64,000 nucleotides of DNA from Symbiodinium natans. Lineage: Eukaryota > Sar > Dinophyceae > Suessiales > Symbiodiniaceae. Made by a program: the position numbers and the translations under genes. Shown here one piece after another: positions 11,074 to 24,014 of this stretch. A model generated the notes under the pieces. That model was not told the origin of the DNA. It did no database searches and saw only the letters and a program-made list of their open reading frames with translations. Location: NCBI GenBank assembly GCA_905221605.1, contig CAJNDS010000402.1, positions 62,001 to 126,000 of the forward strand, given 5' to 3'. How positions within the stretch are numbered: position 1 is the first letter of the stretch; each line of letters begins with the position of its first letter.

Positions 11074-12179
11074 CTAAACAGAGCTGCACGATGCCGCTGA
11101 CAGTCCTATTACCGACATCCAGCCATATCCAGCCATTTCCAGCCATTCCCTGAACCATTCCCCCAACCCTCGAAAGCAGTATATGGGCCGGATTGCCCTT
11201 GTCAGAGCCAAGCTGCAGCTCCTTCCTGGGCGAGCGGCTTCGCTCCTCTGCAGCAACGCATTACATGTCAAATCCGTTCCACTGGCCTCAAGACATCAAA
11301 CACAGGCCACTCACAACGGCAGCGCAAGACGGTTCTACGCAGTCCTTGGCAGGGCTGGCACCATTGGCAGGACCGACCATCTTTCCGGAATGCCAGTGCT
11401 GGGAGCTGCGGTTCTTTGAGCTGTCAAGAAGGCGATGTTGATCGATTTACTGAAGGTCTGAGAGCCCGAATGTCCCCGACCGACTCTCCAAGCGGTACAA
11501 GTCGCCCTCTCTGAGCTTTGCTGATGCAGGTCATTGCAGATCCCTCACAAGGCCTCGCAGCCCCTTCCGAGTCCAGCGACTCGCTGCGCACCATCTCGGG
11601 GCCCTGAGCTGCAAGCGCGAACCCTCAAGTTTTGCGGAGAGTTCTAAGGCCATGAGGGAACTGCGGAACTGCGGAACTGCGAAACTGCGGAACTGCGCTG
11701 AAGGGACTTGCAAGGCACTTGCAAGGGCTGCCTTACTGAGCCTCACTGTACACCCCTCTTGCCTCTTGCTCGGTGCCGGCTACACCAAACTGTTTGGCTT
11801 TGGCCCCAGCTCCGGGACAAGCTTCCGCTCGCCGAGGGTCGGTTCCTATCATGCTGTCTAGTCGCCTATAAAGAACGTCACGTTACGTTACACAACCTGC
11901 CAGTTCGCCGAGATCTGCCCCAACCCGGTCCTGTTTGAATCTCCCTGCGCGTGAGCAGCTCCAAACACCTGCAGAAGGCTACAGTGGGAAGAGAAGCGAA
12001 GAGAAGTGTCGCGAAGAGTGTGCCCGCCTGACCACTGCACTGGCGACCTGTGACGACTCGCTGCGCTGGAGATCCAAGCCTCACATGAAGAGCACAAAAA
12101 GCACCGAGAGGCCGCAACATGGCATGAGAGGGTTTCCTTCCTCTTTGGCACGACCCGGCTTGACCCGACTGGACCCAAC
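11074..12179. other. Gap upstream of IMPDH
   Basis: Expected to hold the IMPDH first exon and promoter, but no convincing start exon was recognised. A minus-strand frame at 11271-11074 opens towards it without a clear junction. An 8-bp minisatellite lies at 11653-11696. Confidence 0.35.
11653..11696. repeat. 8-bp minisatellite
   Basis: Five GGAACTGC-type units, one of them varied to GAAACTGC. Confidence 0.85.
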
Positions 12180-13809
12180 TGTCCATCCGGAGTGTCTGCT
12201 CTTCTGCAGCCCGGCTGCGGGCCAAGACGGCAACAAAGGCATCCCGAAGGACCTGAGCAATGGCGCGTGCTGGTCTAAGCTCACCAAGCCCTAAAAACGC
12301 GCCTCTGAGCATCCCTCAACAAGCAAGCCCTTCAATGCTGGACCATTGTTTATCTATGGTTACGGCTGCTTCTTCTTCTTCTATGCCGCATTGTAAAGGC
12401 ACTTCAACGACTCGAAGACCAGATCGGCCATTATGACATAACTTTGCGCCATCTGAAGCATCTCCAACCCCGAGACTTGCATAAGGTCGGCATGTACTTG
12501 CTACTCACATGTCTGCTGCGACCACAGCTCCCTGAGCTCCCTGCCTGGAGCTCTTCTTTGGCACTGAACGGAGCTTGATGGCGCGTCCGTGCCTCGCCAG
12601 ATCTGATACAGACTCGATCTCTCTAGCCTGCTCCTTTGTTGACACCTTGACCCACACTCTTTCCCTCTGCGTGCAGTCTCAGCGTTTAAGTTTAACATCT
12701 AAAGTCAGCATTTCAGTTCGTTCCCAGACCCGAGACAACGTTCGTCGAACTGCACACATGTTCACCTGCACCAGTAATATGGGCAACAATGACACTCGGC
12801 GATGGCAACGAGACTCGCAGGGTTGCACTTTTACGTTAGAAAACTGACCCCTCATTCAGGAGAATCCAGCTAGAAGCCGGGCAATGGACGGCGAGCTGAA
12901 GGTAGCTAGTAGCTGTAAACGCGGGCCTTCTTGGCAGGTGGGGCAGCTGCGTTGCTCCCTGGCAAGGTCGGCTGCTAAGGTAAAGAGAATCATTGGCACA
13001 GACAGGTAAGCAAGTTGAAGTCAGAAGCACTTGTGCACTGAGGTTTTGTGAACTCTCCAAGCCCTCATACAACAAACAGAGACAGGAAGAGGGCGCCTTG
13101 GACTGAGATCCCTTGAGCCCCCCCCCTTCAACGCAATTCAATTCTCCCGGCCTCCGGGGTTGTCCAATGCTGCCAGTCGAGGGGAAGCTTTCTCCTGGAC
13201 AGCCCCACACTGGTCTGCGACGGCAGACTGGTCACAACATCGAAGTTCTCCCCTGCAGCGGGTCCTGGTTCGCAGGAGTGGCCGCTGTGTCTTTCTCTTC
13301 CTCCACAAAGGATGCGTTACGAGATGGCTCAGGAGCCCTTAAGGTGCGCAACAGCTGAAAAATCGCAAGCACCTGTGGCTTAATTATCCCTCCGCATTCG
13401 ACATGTCATCACATGGTCATTGGGTAAGCAAAAGCCCGTTGTCTCGGTCTCTCGTTGCCGCGGCCACGTGGGCCTTGCGCTCAGCAGCAGTAGCCACGCT
13501 AAGCAGCCTTGCAACGATTGTGGCGAGGGTCGACACCTCAGCGCGACAAGCTCCGACAAGCTCCTCTAGCCGATAGATGGGTAGCAGTGGAAATGAAACC
13601 ATGTGAACAATCACGGAGCCCGTGCCTGCGCTCCGTAGATGCCCTGATCTTCAACCGCCCTTGGACCTGGAGCGGTCGTAGGCGTCGTAGCTTCAAGGCT
13701 TGAGGTCTTTGCGAGTCTTTGCAGTCAAGACGTTCGAAGACTGGCCAGAGCTGGGCAAGCGACCCTCGGCCAACGCGCGCAGCAGTGCGATCGCCTCGAG
13801 TCTTCTCAC
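12180..13809 (-). CDS. Helical protein of unknown function, at least six exons
   Basis: Consecutive minus-strand exons with charged helical sequence: about 13809-13699 (RRLEAIALLRALAEG), 13577-13437 (YRLEELVGACRAEV, LLSVATAAERKAHVAAATRD), 13338 to about 13240 (RNASFVEEEKDTAATPANQD), about 12643-12540 (TKEQAREIESVSDLARHGRA), 12472-12384 (LEMLQMAQSYVIMADLVF) and about 12300-12180 (RPARAIAQVLRDAFVAVLA). The third positions and amino-acid mix look coding, and the other frames do not. Splice edges other than 13437 and 13338 are approximate. Neither start nor stop is certain. No family recognised. Confidence 0.5.
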
Positions 13810-14689
13810 CCCTTGCTTACTCTTACTGGGGAAGACTGGTCGCGATTCTCAACTAGGTCCTAGGTTCCACTGAGGATGGTGGGATGAAACTTGGAGCTTT
13901 ATGGGCGAAGCACCGACTAGCAACACGGAACAACGAAGGGAAGAAGGCGAGAGTGCAGGTCGGATTCTTTTGTCTGCATTCCAGGTACAGCTGTCGTCCT
14001 CTGTCCACTGCTGTCCACTGCGCAGCTGCACGCACCATACTACCACGCTACATGTTTCGACATGGCGTTGATCCAATGGGGTGAGCTCGAAAGCGAAAAT
14101 CTCAGCATTGTGCTGCCTCATTCCCCATTTCTCGCTGCACTGAGGCTATTCCCAGCTTCATTCACCGCGTAGGCATGGCCGCAGACGACCAGGACCTTTG
14201 GCATATTCACAGGCGCTCTAAGAAAGCAGGGGCCTGGATCGCATCAAGGCTTCAGGATGAGAGGCAAGGACTAAAGTGGGGACGAGCCACCTTTGCAAGC
14301 ATACCTTCATCTGGGAAACGACCAATCAACTGCCCATGAGTCTGATGGTGCACCCCTAAACTTTCAACAAACCAGCTACCCTACACACTACAGACATGTC
14401 CGAACGCTGAGAAGAATTGGCCCATACCTGGTCATGAACTAGAGAGGATTACAAAACCCCAATGAGCCAAAGACCGTCTGCATCGACTTCCCGATTCCAT
14501 CAGTCCGAGCCACCAAGAAAATTTGAATGAAGATATGCCTCGGGATCCCGGGAAGTCTTCGAAAGTCACTTGCAGAGCATGCAAAAACTAATATCGAGCT
14601 TTCTGAGAAGCTTTCTGAATCAGACTTCTGCCCCCCGATGTGACCCTGTGATAGCCCAGCTACAACAGTCGACTAACGCAACCATCATA
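13810..14689. other. Gap
   Basis: No supported exon. Short open frames on both strands lack splice-like edges. A run FVILSSS near 14450 on the minus strand was not convincing. Confidence 0.3.
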
Positions 14690-15900
14690 GAAACGGGCAA
14701 GACGCAACTGCCACAGCGATCGGACGAAGAAGATCCACAGCAGCAAGTGGGCGCACTGCAACCTGGAAAAGTCCAGAAGCATTCGGCATCAACATTGCAT
14801 GTTTTTATCAAAGCAGCACCATGTTCTTCTAAGAAGCATTCCAAGGCTGCTGCATCCATGCAAAACACGGCAACAATTGCAGTGCAGGAACACCACCACA
14901 TGGGCGGATGAACCAAACTGTCGCACTTGCTGCGGAGGTAGGAGCAGCAGAAAAGTTTGAGCAGCCACCAGCCTCAGCTTCATGCCGAAAGTGCGAAACT
15001 TGCAGTTTGAGTGAGCGTCAACAGCAATGCCCAAAAGCACCAGCAGGGCCTAGACCGCAAGCCTAAACTCAGATCTGTCCGTCTCAAGAGACCCCAAGCA
15101 CTGCTTGTTGGGCCGAACATTGCACACAGAGCCGTGGGATCATGTTCACCGACAAAAGCACTGCACCTGTCGAACACTTGGCCGCTGGTCACCACTAGTC
15201 ACATTAGTCCCAGCATCCACATGAGAATCCCAAAGCGTGAAAGTGAGTGAAGCAGGACCAGCGCGAAGATGACGGTCACATAGTGGGGCAGGAGCCATGG
15301 CACGTTGCTCCTCAACACCGGCAAACGCTAAAGAAACCCTCTGCGACTCTGACAACTTAGAATTTCGTGTGATCCGCATAGTTAACGCATGTGAAGCCCC
15401 AAGCACTGAAGCCGTAGGAGCCAGGGCGTCTCTCCCCGTCTTGACGTCCTTTTGGGTCCTTCAAACTCTGCATTCGGATCTTTGCATAACCTGGAGAGCT
15501 TCAGATGAGCTTCAGCATCTTGGGCACATTTGGGCACCCATGGTCCTCCGTCCATCTCCAGAGACAAGAACTCGGCCCAGGACAGCGGAAGCGCGAGGCC
15601 TGAGCCCAAGGATTGGCAAGATGTCTGCAGGTCGCCCTCTTTTTCTTGACAACAAAAACCCTCCAGCAAGAAGCTGTGCAGAGAGGCTTTTCTTCATCGT
15701 CGGGTGCACTGATACACAACTCACGCCTGCCCTACTGGCTGGAAGTGGACTCTTTCTGTCCGGAAAACAAAGCCACATGCTACGGGTTGACCCGCTTGAG
15801 AAGCTTTGGGACGGCACAAATGAACCACACAACGGCGCCTACGAGCTTTTGAAGGATGGAAAGTGGAGCATGCATTTGCATGTCAGCGAAATTGAAGCGG
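14690..15900 (-). CDS. Candidate membrane-protein exons
   Basis: Three minus-strand pieces encode hydrophobic helices with charged ends. They are about 15900-15784 (LSILQKLVGAVVWFICAVPK), 15300-15202 (LPHYVTVIFALVLLHSL) and 14760-14690 (LLLWIFFVRSLWQLRLARF). A fourth piece, about 15670-15520 (SLGSGLALPLSWAEFLSLE), sits between. Each ends in a stop within a few codons, so introns must separate them. The exons lie just downstream of an ankyrin exon, as does the membrane exon at 33.1-33.4 kb beside the second ankyrin gene. The fragments are too short to name a family. Confidence 0.35.
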
Positions 15901-16194
15901 AATAAGACGTGAGAAGCAACGCGGTACGGCTCGGCACTGGCAATGAGCTTGCTTCTGCTATGAACAGTGTGGAGAATGAGTGGAGAATGAGAGAGAGCCG
16001 TATGCTGGTTGAAAAGCCTGCTTCAAAAGTGAGGTTGTATAAAGGGTGAAACCTGTTCTTTTCAGACTGCAGTTGCAGAGCTGACCTCGCACATCTTCAA
16101 GATTCTGTACATCCTCCTACGCATCTACCAGTATCTGCCGCTACTATTCGAGTGGCTCGAGCGTGGAGCCCTACTAATCAAAGCCTAAGGACGC

Positions 16195-16509
16195 CTAAGC
16201 CGGCTGCATCAAGTCCAGGGCCTCGCGGAAGTTCACCACATGGACCCGGTTCTGTAAAAGATCGAGCACCTCCCGATGGGATCCAGACCTGTCTGCTTCA
16301 AGAGCGATATCTTCTGCAGTGCGCCCTCGCGATGTAGTCTGGCGAGGGTCTGCTTTGGCCTGGAGCAGGAGATGTACAACTTCGTGGTCGCCTAGGTGCG
16401 CCGCGACATGTATGGGGTATACACGAGGTTTTGGAAAGAAGAAGCAGCCACCTTTGGTCGAACGCGGTGCGCAGACATCATCAGAGAATTCATGCGACTG
16501 AAGAAAGTC
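16195..16509 (-). CDS. Ankyrin-repeat C-terminal exon, copy 1
   Basis: Starts after a CTGCAG acceptor at 16509 and ends at TAG 16197-16195. It encodes DFLQSHEFSDDVCAPR, an ankyrin repeat VYPIHVAAHLGDHEVVHLLL followed by a second half-repeat (SRGRTAEDIALEA), then EALDLMQPA and stop. Upstream, the frame continues through a basic stretch (SREQRRRQLQ) that may be a separate exon. The same order (basic stretch, F-L-x-x-H-x-F-S-D-V-C, ankyrin, S-R-G-R-T-A) recurs at 34003-33661, so the two are paralogues. Ankyrin repeats bind proteins; the partner is unknown. Confidence 0.75.
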   Translation of the reverse strand, partial: DFLQSHEFSDDVCAPRSTKGGCFFFPKPRVYPIHVAAHLGDHEVVHLLLQAKADPRQTTSRGRTAEDIALEADRSGSHREVLDLLQNRVHVVNFREALDLMQPA

Positions 16510-17137
16510 CTGCAGCTGCCTTCGACGTTGCTCCCTTGAATGTGACCGCTTTCCTCCCTCATACTTCAGCGCGGCGCTTGGCAATGGCGAAGTTGGTCCT
16601 GTGGGTATTGCTATTGCGAGCCCATGTCCCCTCCGCTTGGGCGGATCCTCCCCATTGACATGGTGCGGCAAGTCGAATTGGACCATCAAAGCTCAAGCTC
16701 ATTCGTGTGACGACACACGTGCCTTGAGCCGTTTGCCGCTGGAGATGCAAAGATCTTAACAAGATTTAACAAGCCTCTCCCTGCTAGAAACATCAAGCGC
16801 GTGATGCAAAGGGCAAAGGCATCCGAGTCATCCGAGACATGCTTGGGTAATGTTTTCCAACCCTATGGGCAGCCACTAACATTCTCTGCCCTGCAACCCA
16901 CACGACCTCGCTTCAAGTCTTCCAGTGCATGATGCCTAGTGGGGCCAAAGGCGGCAGCCGGTCGGCTAACTCTGCCAGGCGGGCATCTGCCTGTGGCAGA
17001 AACAACCGCTTGGCTTCCACAGCCCAAGTCACTTAAGTTCACAGACTACAAGACTCAACGACAGCAGAAGCCTCACAGCGCCAGGCACTGGGTCTCAGCA
17101 GCTCAGAGACCAGGGCACCAGAGAAGAGCGCCTTACA
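16510..17137. other. Gap upstream of ankyrin copy 1
   Basis: 5' exons of the ankyrin gene are expected here, but only the short basic stretch just upstream of 16509 can be seen. The rest shows nothing recognisable. Confidence 0.3.
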
Positions 17138-20100
17138 TCAGCTGTAGAATACCCCCAAGAGCTCTTGGGATGTTTTTTTCGTGACCGTGCCTCCACTGAT
17201 GACCAGACCCTGCTTGAACGCGGATGAGTAGGAGCCGCCGGGGCCGTCTCGTTGTCGTTGCAAGCCTAGCGAGAGCTGAACCCTCCAAACATCACCAAAC
17301 CTTGCAAAGCTGATCCGGTCCCAGAATTCGAGCCACAGCAACTCCAAAAACCTGCGCGGCGAAAGGGGTGCGGATGCCTCCCGCGACTCTCGCGGCCGCT
17401 TCGGCTTCGCCTTGCCTCGCTTCTTCGCCGAGGCAGCCGGCACTTCGCGCTCGGTGCACGCAGCCTTCGAATGAGAGTTGTGACCCGCTTGGCTTCGGAT
17501 TAGAAGTTCTGTATCAAGCTGGAATAACCTGGGCTTTGACAGAATGCCGAACAATCCACCGACCCCGCCGAGGCAGTGGGTTGAGCAGCACAGGAGCTAT
17601 GGTAGCACCAAAGTACAGAACCGGGCTTTGTGAATCCAGGTGATGACTCTGTTCTAACTTGGGGCAGCTTGTAGCAAACTTGCAACCGACATATCCCCCC
17701 AAAAAAAGGCACTTGAGTCGTACGCCCAAAGCGTGGGGGGGGGCTCCCGCTCTCGGAGACCCCTGCCATGACCGATCTCTACTGGAGCTGGCCCTTAAGA
17801 CGCCCGTGGCTCCGCGAGGTAAAGAAAGAGCATCATAGCTTCAATTCTCCTCGAGCCTAGGAGCATCTTGGGGGATCACGGTCCCCTTCGAGACCCTCCC
17901 CGCATGAAAGACCCGTAACTACGGCGCACACGGGCCAGGGGCTTGTCAGAGAATCCCTCCCACTAGCGAGACTCCGCGAATCGCCAAAAGGCCCCAAGCC
18001 TGTGGCGTGGCCGGCTTCGGGCGACAGCCCCGTTAAGATGCAGCTTGCAAAACTGGCCTCATGAACCGGAGCCTCCACCTGAGGCACGGCGATAGCAGAG
18101 CGGCTGCGCTGGGTAAACGTGAAGAGTTTGCTGCCTTCGTGCTTCGCTTACAGTTTACAGGACTGCCAGTGCCTGATCTTCATCCTCAGACTGCGCCACA
18201 GCCGCAGCCGCAGCCCAACGCCGGCCTCTGCAGGGAGGAGATCAGGAAGAGACTGCGACACCCCTCACCCACCCGACTGTTGCCCTTGCAGCTCTTGCAG
18301 GCTCTTGCTTGTGCGATGCTGCCGCACCTGTGTTCGAAAGGGAAGACAGAGGTGCCCTGGTCGGGGCGGTCGGCATCCCTGGCTTGGAAGATTTTGCTGC
18401 CACAAAAGGCTCTCGTCCATCCTCACCTTGCGGTTTCGGAACAGGAGGTGGTGGCGGCCGCTCTGTGACGCTTTCTGTCCAAAAGCCCTCGTCCTGAGCG
18501 CATGTCTGGGGCTCTGCCGCTTGACGAACCGTCGCCGCGGCCTCCGCCTGGAGACGCTGCGCCAAGGAGATCTGAGAGGTCCAGGAAGTGCTTTTTGCCG
18601 AGGCCTTTGCGGAAGCCTTCTTGGCATCCAGGGCCATGGCCGCTGCCCCCCGTTCCGCCGGTGCCCGCTGCGCTGCGGGCGCAGCCGTCGGCTTGCGCAG
18701 GATCGAGGACCAGCCAGCTTTCGGCTTGGCCGGCTCTTCTGGAGCGTTGGCCGAGCGCCGCGCGCGCAGGGCTGCGTTCAACTTGTCCTCCCCGGCTTCC
18801 CGTACCTTTTTGCAGTCTTCGTAGCGCCTCTTGAAGGTCTGCAGATCGGCGTTGGAGCGGAAGCTGTGTCTTCCTGCCTGCCACTTGTCATAGATAGGCG
18901 CGAGCTCCTTCCAGTCCGTCTCAGCCTGCTTCATCGAAGCCTCAATGTCCCGCACGGCCTTGGACTCGGCAGCCGCAGTCCTGGCTCGGACCTTCTCGAG
19001 AAGCTGCTGCAGGCGCTCGATGCCGGCTTTCGCCCTCTCATCCCGAAGAGCCTCACAAGAGTCAAAGCATGTCACGAGAAGGCTCCGCAACACACTCTCA
19101 GAGCCGGGACGGAAAGAGGCACTTCAAGGACCAAGCAAGCGTCAGGTCCCGCAAAGGGGCGTGAAAGCTAAAGGCATCAGGCATGAATCACGAAAAAACT
19201 CTCGTCGCCAACCTTGCCTGCCCCTTCAACTTCGAGATCTGCTCCTGCTATCCGGAATTTCTCCGCCACTCCCTACACCCCGAGGCAGCAGAAAGCCAGC
19301 GGCTAACCAAGGAAGCTATGCTGTCAAAGTATGCTCAAGCGATTCGCACAACAGCAAGATTGGCAGCAAGATAGGCAGCGACGCCGTCCCAGCTTCTCCT
19401 GCAGGAAGGCTTCTGCAAGCGGCTTCTCCCGCTTTGTCAGAGGCTCCTTTGGCTTGCTCTGGATCAGTGTAGGTCGAAGCTACTTCAGGCCTCAACACGC
19501 CTCCACCCAGACTTCCGCGAAACCACGCCACAACTCCTGCCTCTCCAACACATTGTCATCCCCACCACTCGGATGTCAAGAACGGAACCCTCTCTTCGAA
19601 GCCTCAAGAATGACACAGCCGAATGCTTGCGCAGAAGGTATGGGAAAATGCAAACGAAGTCATATGAAGTCCTCCAGGCGCCCACCCATGGCGTGGCGCA
19701 CGCGGGTTTGGGCCTCGAGGAGGGCTGGGCGCTGCTCCAGCAGCGCTGTCTCCTCTTTAAATCTCTTTATAGGGTTTAAGGCGAAGGTTTCCGAACTGGC
19801 ATGCAGCATTCTGCCGAGAAGGATGTTGCGCAGCCACTGAGCCCAACAAATCATATCATACCTCAGCCTCTCGAACACTCTCGCACACTCTCGAACACTC
19901 TCGAACACTCAAAGATACTCAGAGAAGTCCTTTGACTCTCGGCTCCTGGGCCTTGGGCGCCTTGGAGACCGAAGCTTGATCGGCCCGGTCCAGGAGGTCC
20001 CCAAGCTCCGAGAGCCAGTGGGAGAGCCCGTAGAAGGAATAGGACTCCTGGGCGCTGAGCTTCAGGATTGTAGAAATCTTGCAGTGTGTTAGTAGGTTGT

Positions 20101-20336
20101 GTGCGTGTTGCTGTTAATGATGTATCCAGGCCCAGGCAGGCATCGCTTTGAAAACTTTCGCCTACGTGACACGAATACCTGGTTTGGAGAACGTCATATA
20201 TGCTGCCATCACGCGTTCCTCACACCCTCCCCAATTGTGCAAAAACTCCACCAGTTCTGCAAACATCTTCATCCCTCGTCTTCTGACAAGACCAAGCATC
20301 CACATCTTCCAGTTTGCTTAGGACATCGTCAGCCAT
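17138..20336 (-). CDS. Coiled-coil, low-complexity protein, multi-exon
   Basis: Start model: ATG at 20336 (MADDVLSKLEDVDA) with a GT donor at about 20292. Following exons: about 20074-19930 (ILKLSAQESYSFYGLSHWLS), 19805-19662 (ALNPIKRFKEETALLEQR), 19455-19380 (PLTKREKPLAEAFLQEKLG), and a long exon from about 19058 to 18345 or beyond. The long exon has a charged coiled-coil half (IERLQQLLEKVRARTAAAES, TFKRRYEDCKKVREAGEDKL) and an Ala/Pro/Lys-rich disordered half containing PPPPPVPKPQ. A last exon, about 17470-17290, is basic (AKKRGKAKPKRPRESREA); its frame stays open to a TGA at 17138. It resembles a structural or adaptor protein; no named family. Membership of the last exon is uncertain. Confidence 0.6.
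19871..19910. repeat. 10-bp tandem repeat, four units
   Basis: Four TCGAACACTC units, one of them varied to TCGCACACTC, in exact 10-bp register. It lies in an intron of the coiled-coil gene. Confidence 0.9.
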
Positions 20337-21404
20337 GGCTCAACGGTAAGAGGCATGAATCAAAAGCGATTTGATTTGAAGGGCTTTCGACTTTGCAAAA
20401 CAACGGTGGTGCCTGCTGCTTGGGAACTCTTGCAGTGCAAGAGAAGGCCATGCTGCCATGCTCTCAACTTGAAAGCTATGGGCGACGGGTCTTAGGGCTG
20501 CGTCCTGCCATCAGTGGTGCAACTTCGGCCGTCGAATGCGATTAGCGCGAGCAATGCGAGCACCGCCCACCTCCGAGACCAGCGTCTTCCGCGGCTCGCC
20601 TGGCTGGCGCGCTGCGGAGCAGAGAACGGCCTCGGAAGCACGAAAGAGTTCTCACGGCAGTTGTCTACTTTGTGCTCTGATGAACTGGGCCGATGAAAAA
20701 GGTGCGTGCTGTATTCCAAGTTGTCAGACTCTGGAGCTGCAGCCTCTTCTGAGCGGCCCTGTCAACCCTTGCTCCAAATGGGAAGCTGTCTTGGACGGCA
20801 AGGTCCTGAAGAGCAGCCTTGCAGCCGAGAAGCCCCCAGGTGTGGAAGCAGCCTCTGTGAGAGGCTTTTGCCCATCTTCGCGATTCGTAGTTTCGTTTGT
20901 TGTTTTTGCGGGTGGGGGAAGGGAAGGGGGTGATTCGAGAGCCCTTGTAGGGATTAGAAGTGCAAGGCCAGCTCATGATTGCATCATCCCTGTCGGGGCC
21001 TCTGCACCGGGTTGATGGCACCAGACCTTACTTTGCTGGCAGGTGGAAGTTTTGTGAAGCCAGGGACGCCAACGCTCAACCTGCCGTCTGCGCCTATCTC
21101 CGAGCTTGCCAGGTTTGGAGTCTCATGAGCTCGCAGGGGGTTGGGGGGTGAAGAAAGGGTTGCTCAAAAGACTCACGCCAGGGAGGCTTCAAAAGATGAA
21201 CGGAGATGCCTGCGCACGTGAAACTTGGAGCAAATACACCCTGAGGTCTCAAGCCTCCTCCAACTCTGAATCTCAAGCATTCAACGTCAGAATTGTTTTT
21301 GACAGCACTTGACACGTCCCACGCCTCAGCAACCAAAAAATAATCCTGCTTACCCACACCTGCTTGCGGCATTGCAGCATACTGGATGTGCAACAAAACC
21401 GGTA
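20337..21404. other. Gap, possible exons on either strand
   Basis: 20.70-20.93 kb is open on both strands (plus WEAVLDGKVLKSSLAAEKPP; minus CKAALQDLAVQDSF). I cannot choose between them. The coiled-coil gene's promoter should lie just above 20336. Confidence 0.3.
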
Positions 21405-23410
21405 AGCACTGGCTACTGGCTGACGATTGTCCAGGGCAGCAGCAAGGCTGATCGCTGTGAACGCTTCAAGAGGCTGATCTGCTTTGGCCACAACCTCGAC
21501 TCGAACAACTTCTTCCTCGCGAGTCATGCGAAGTGAACAAAAGGTTACTTTCTGTTAGCCGCACAACCTTCATCACTTGGGGCCCTGCTCACTGAGGCGT
21601 GCAAGCTGAGGCAACAGGTGCCGCATCATCAGCAGAAGCAAGCTCCTGCACAACATGGAAAGCGCAAGTTTAAGGCCAAGAACCATCGGAACATGCCAAC
21701 AGGGACGTAAACAGAGTGGTGTCTGACTGCATTTTTTTCAACAGCCACCTGCCTGACACAGCTACTGATCAACATGAGCGAGGTAGCTATCGACTGACAA
21801 TATTTTCGATTTTTTTCTTGCACGCTTCTGCGTCCAGTTGGTCTGCTGCTGCAAACACAGCAAACCTTGTGACTTTGTGGCGCCTGCAAAAAGTGCAGCT
21901 TGGCAAATTTGGATCGCTTGCTGGAGTGCTTTTGTTTGGTCCCAAGAATTTTCAGCTGTGTAGCCATTTCAGAATCCACACTGGTATCCTCATGTCTTTC
22001 TAGCTCACGCCAACGATCTTCTCAGCACGTTTGTCTCTTGTTTGATGTGGCTTCGGCAATTTCACGAACATCCATGTGTGGGGACAATGCCGCAGCATCG
22101 TGTCCAAACGATAACAAAGAAAGAAAGCTAGGTTCTGTAAATAGCCACTACAAATAACCAACACGCCAGTTTTGTCTTAAGCTTAGACATAGTCACTGCG
22201 TTGCCAAAATGGCATAAAGCCTCCGCTGACTGCATGCCACACTGCAACATCTTGTAGCAGGGCGCACTTGTGTGAAGGCGCCGGCGTCGCGTCTACAACG
22301 AAGTGGTTCCCGTCGACCTACATCAGGCTCAATCAACACGCTCCGTTTCCGTTGCTCCCTAAGCCGGTGGCTTTTGCGTGCCTGCGGTGATGGTGCAGGA
22401 AAAGGCAGCGGACTCCTTGGCTTGGGAGGATGCGAGGGAGGCGGTATTCCAGCAGTACTCTCGCCATGAATTCAGCTCGGCTGCTTCAGAAAGAGGGTCG
22501 CGATGCCAGGTAGGCGTAAGAGGAGGCCATCAAGGACCTAGGCAATGATGACATTGCAAGCTCTGCCGCTATTTCAGCCCGCAGTATCTGTGCTGCTGAA
22601 AATGCCGAAGGTCCTGGTCTCAGAATACCACTAACCCAGGTGCAACAGCAATGGCAACACCACCTACCCTCCCCACAGCTGCAATATCTTTCGCATTCTG
22701 TGGCAGTGGCGCAAAGGATGCAGTTTGGTCCTGCCGCAGCGTGCGTGCGCGCAACTAAGGAGAAAGAGATTGCTTGGCCCTGGAGTGCCACAAGCCACAT
22801 ATCCAAGCAAGCCACTGTTGCATGAGAGTCCCTCAGGCAATTTGCCCTAACCTTCGTGAGGCTCTGGCCGAGTGCAAGTGGGTATGCAGGAGGGAGGTTG
22901 GCCACGTTCAGCGTCTCCTAATTTCATGAACGCGCATTCGTCGGAGCCAAGTAAGCTCAGGGAGAACGTTCAACTCGTCGCGCTCCTCGTCCTGCTCCAG
23001 CGTCTTCGCTGCCACATCGTGAAGCTTGGGGAAGGTTGTCCTACGAAGAGTGCAGAGAAGCTTGGGCTCTCTCCCGGAGTTTCGAGAGCCTAGCCACACG
23101 CAGTGCCACACAACAGCTCTGGAAGCACAAGCAGCTTTCTCTGGTCATCTCTGGTCACCACAGTTCCCAGCCATAACTAACATGTACAGCTGTTTGTCGA
23201 AGTTGTCTGGCTTCCCATCACAAAGACTGCAAATGCATTCTCGACTGTCGACGAGACCAGCTAGTCTGAGCAGTGCTTCCCATGAGCCTGAACTGGACAT
23301 CCACTGCGAAGCAGATTTCGTTCACCAAGGTCCTCATGTCAAGATGTGTAAGCCTAGCGGCCACTTGAAGCAAATTGGCCTTCTCCCTCAAAGGAAATGG
23401 TTTAGGGCGA
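21405..23410 (-). CDS. Helical protein of unknown function, at least five exons
   Basis: Coding-looking minus exons: about 23410-23240 (KANLLQVAARLTHLDMRTLV, then NEICFAVDVQFRLMG), 23035-22920 (FPKLHDVAAKTLEQDEERDE), 22625-22490 (SAAQILRAEIAAELAMSSLP), 21870-21795 (FAVFAAADQLDAEACKKKIE) and 21527-21405 (TREEEVVRVEVVAKADQPLE). The helical pairs vaguely recall the helical repeats of organelle RNA-binding (RAP/FAST-type) proteins, but no signature motif was seen. The ATG at 21527 could alternatively begin a separate gene. Confidence 0.45.
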
Positions 23411-23837
23411 ACGCGTTGGCGGGCTAAGCTCACGTGCAAATATAAGTCCCGATTTGCTGCTTTCTGCTTTGGACAGACGTGGCCGAAGGAAATATTCCTG
23501 ATAACCTGCACCTTCCTACAAAACATGTTCCCAATAAAATCTGTGGGAAGGCGTGGCTTCGGGACAAGCTTTGAACCCTTTTAAAGATATTTAGCGGGCC
23601 GTTCCCCTAGGGAAATCGATAGGGCTTGTCTCCCATGGCAATGCAAATTAAGCAGGCTCAATTTCCGTTCACCGGGCAAAATAAGTATATTAAAGGAAGG
23701 ATATCTCTCAAGACAGTGAGCCGTATTCGAGTTAATTTTATAGGCGGGAACAGGAGTTCACCCATGGCATGTAAATGTCAGCCCCAAGGAAGGAGAACGC
23801 TATGAGCAGATTGCACACCCACCCACACAAGCCTTCA

Positions 23838-23863
23838 GGTTTAGGGCTTAGGGTTCAGGGAGG
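23838..23863. repeat. Degenerate telomere-like repeat
   Basis: GGTTTAGGG, CTTAGGG and TTCAGGG words in tandem, about 3.5 units. The same TTCAGGG variant appears in the 63-kb array. Confidence 0.7.
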
Positions 23864-24014
23864 GTTGAGAGAGCGTCGCACTATGTGCCTGCGTGTGTTT
23901 CGATAGTGAATGCTGGTTTTGGCGTTTCAAGATGATAGGTTTCATCCTTCTTTAGAATCTCAAGCACTTGGTGAGGTCATGACCCATGTACCCGCTTACG
24001 ATGTTAGCAGGACT

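Noticed and set aside
15297-15905. 202-residue plus open frame
   Set aside because: The minus strand holds hydrophobic exons with natural membrane-helix character; the plus frame mixes unrelated stretches.
17780-18060. GC-rich stretch that at first looked like part of a ribosomal RNA gene
   Set aside because: No conserved rRNA core segment could be matched and no neighbouring rRNA region exists.
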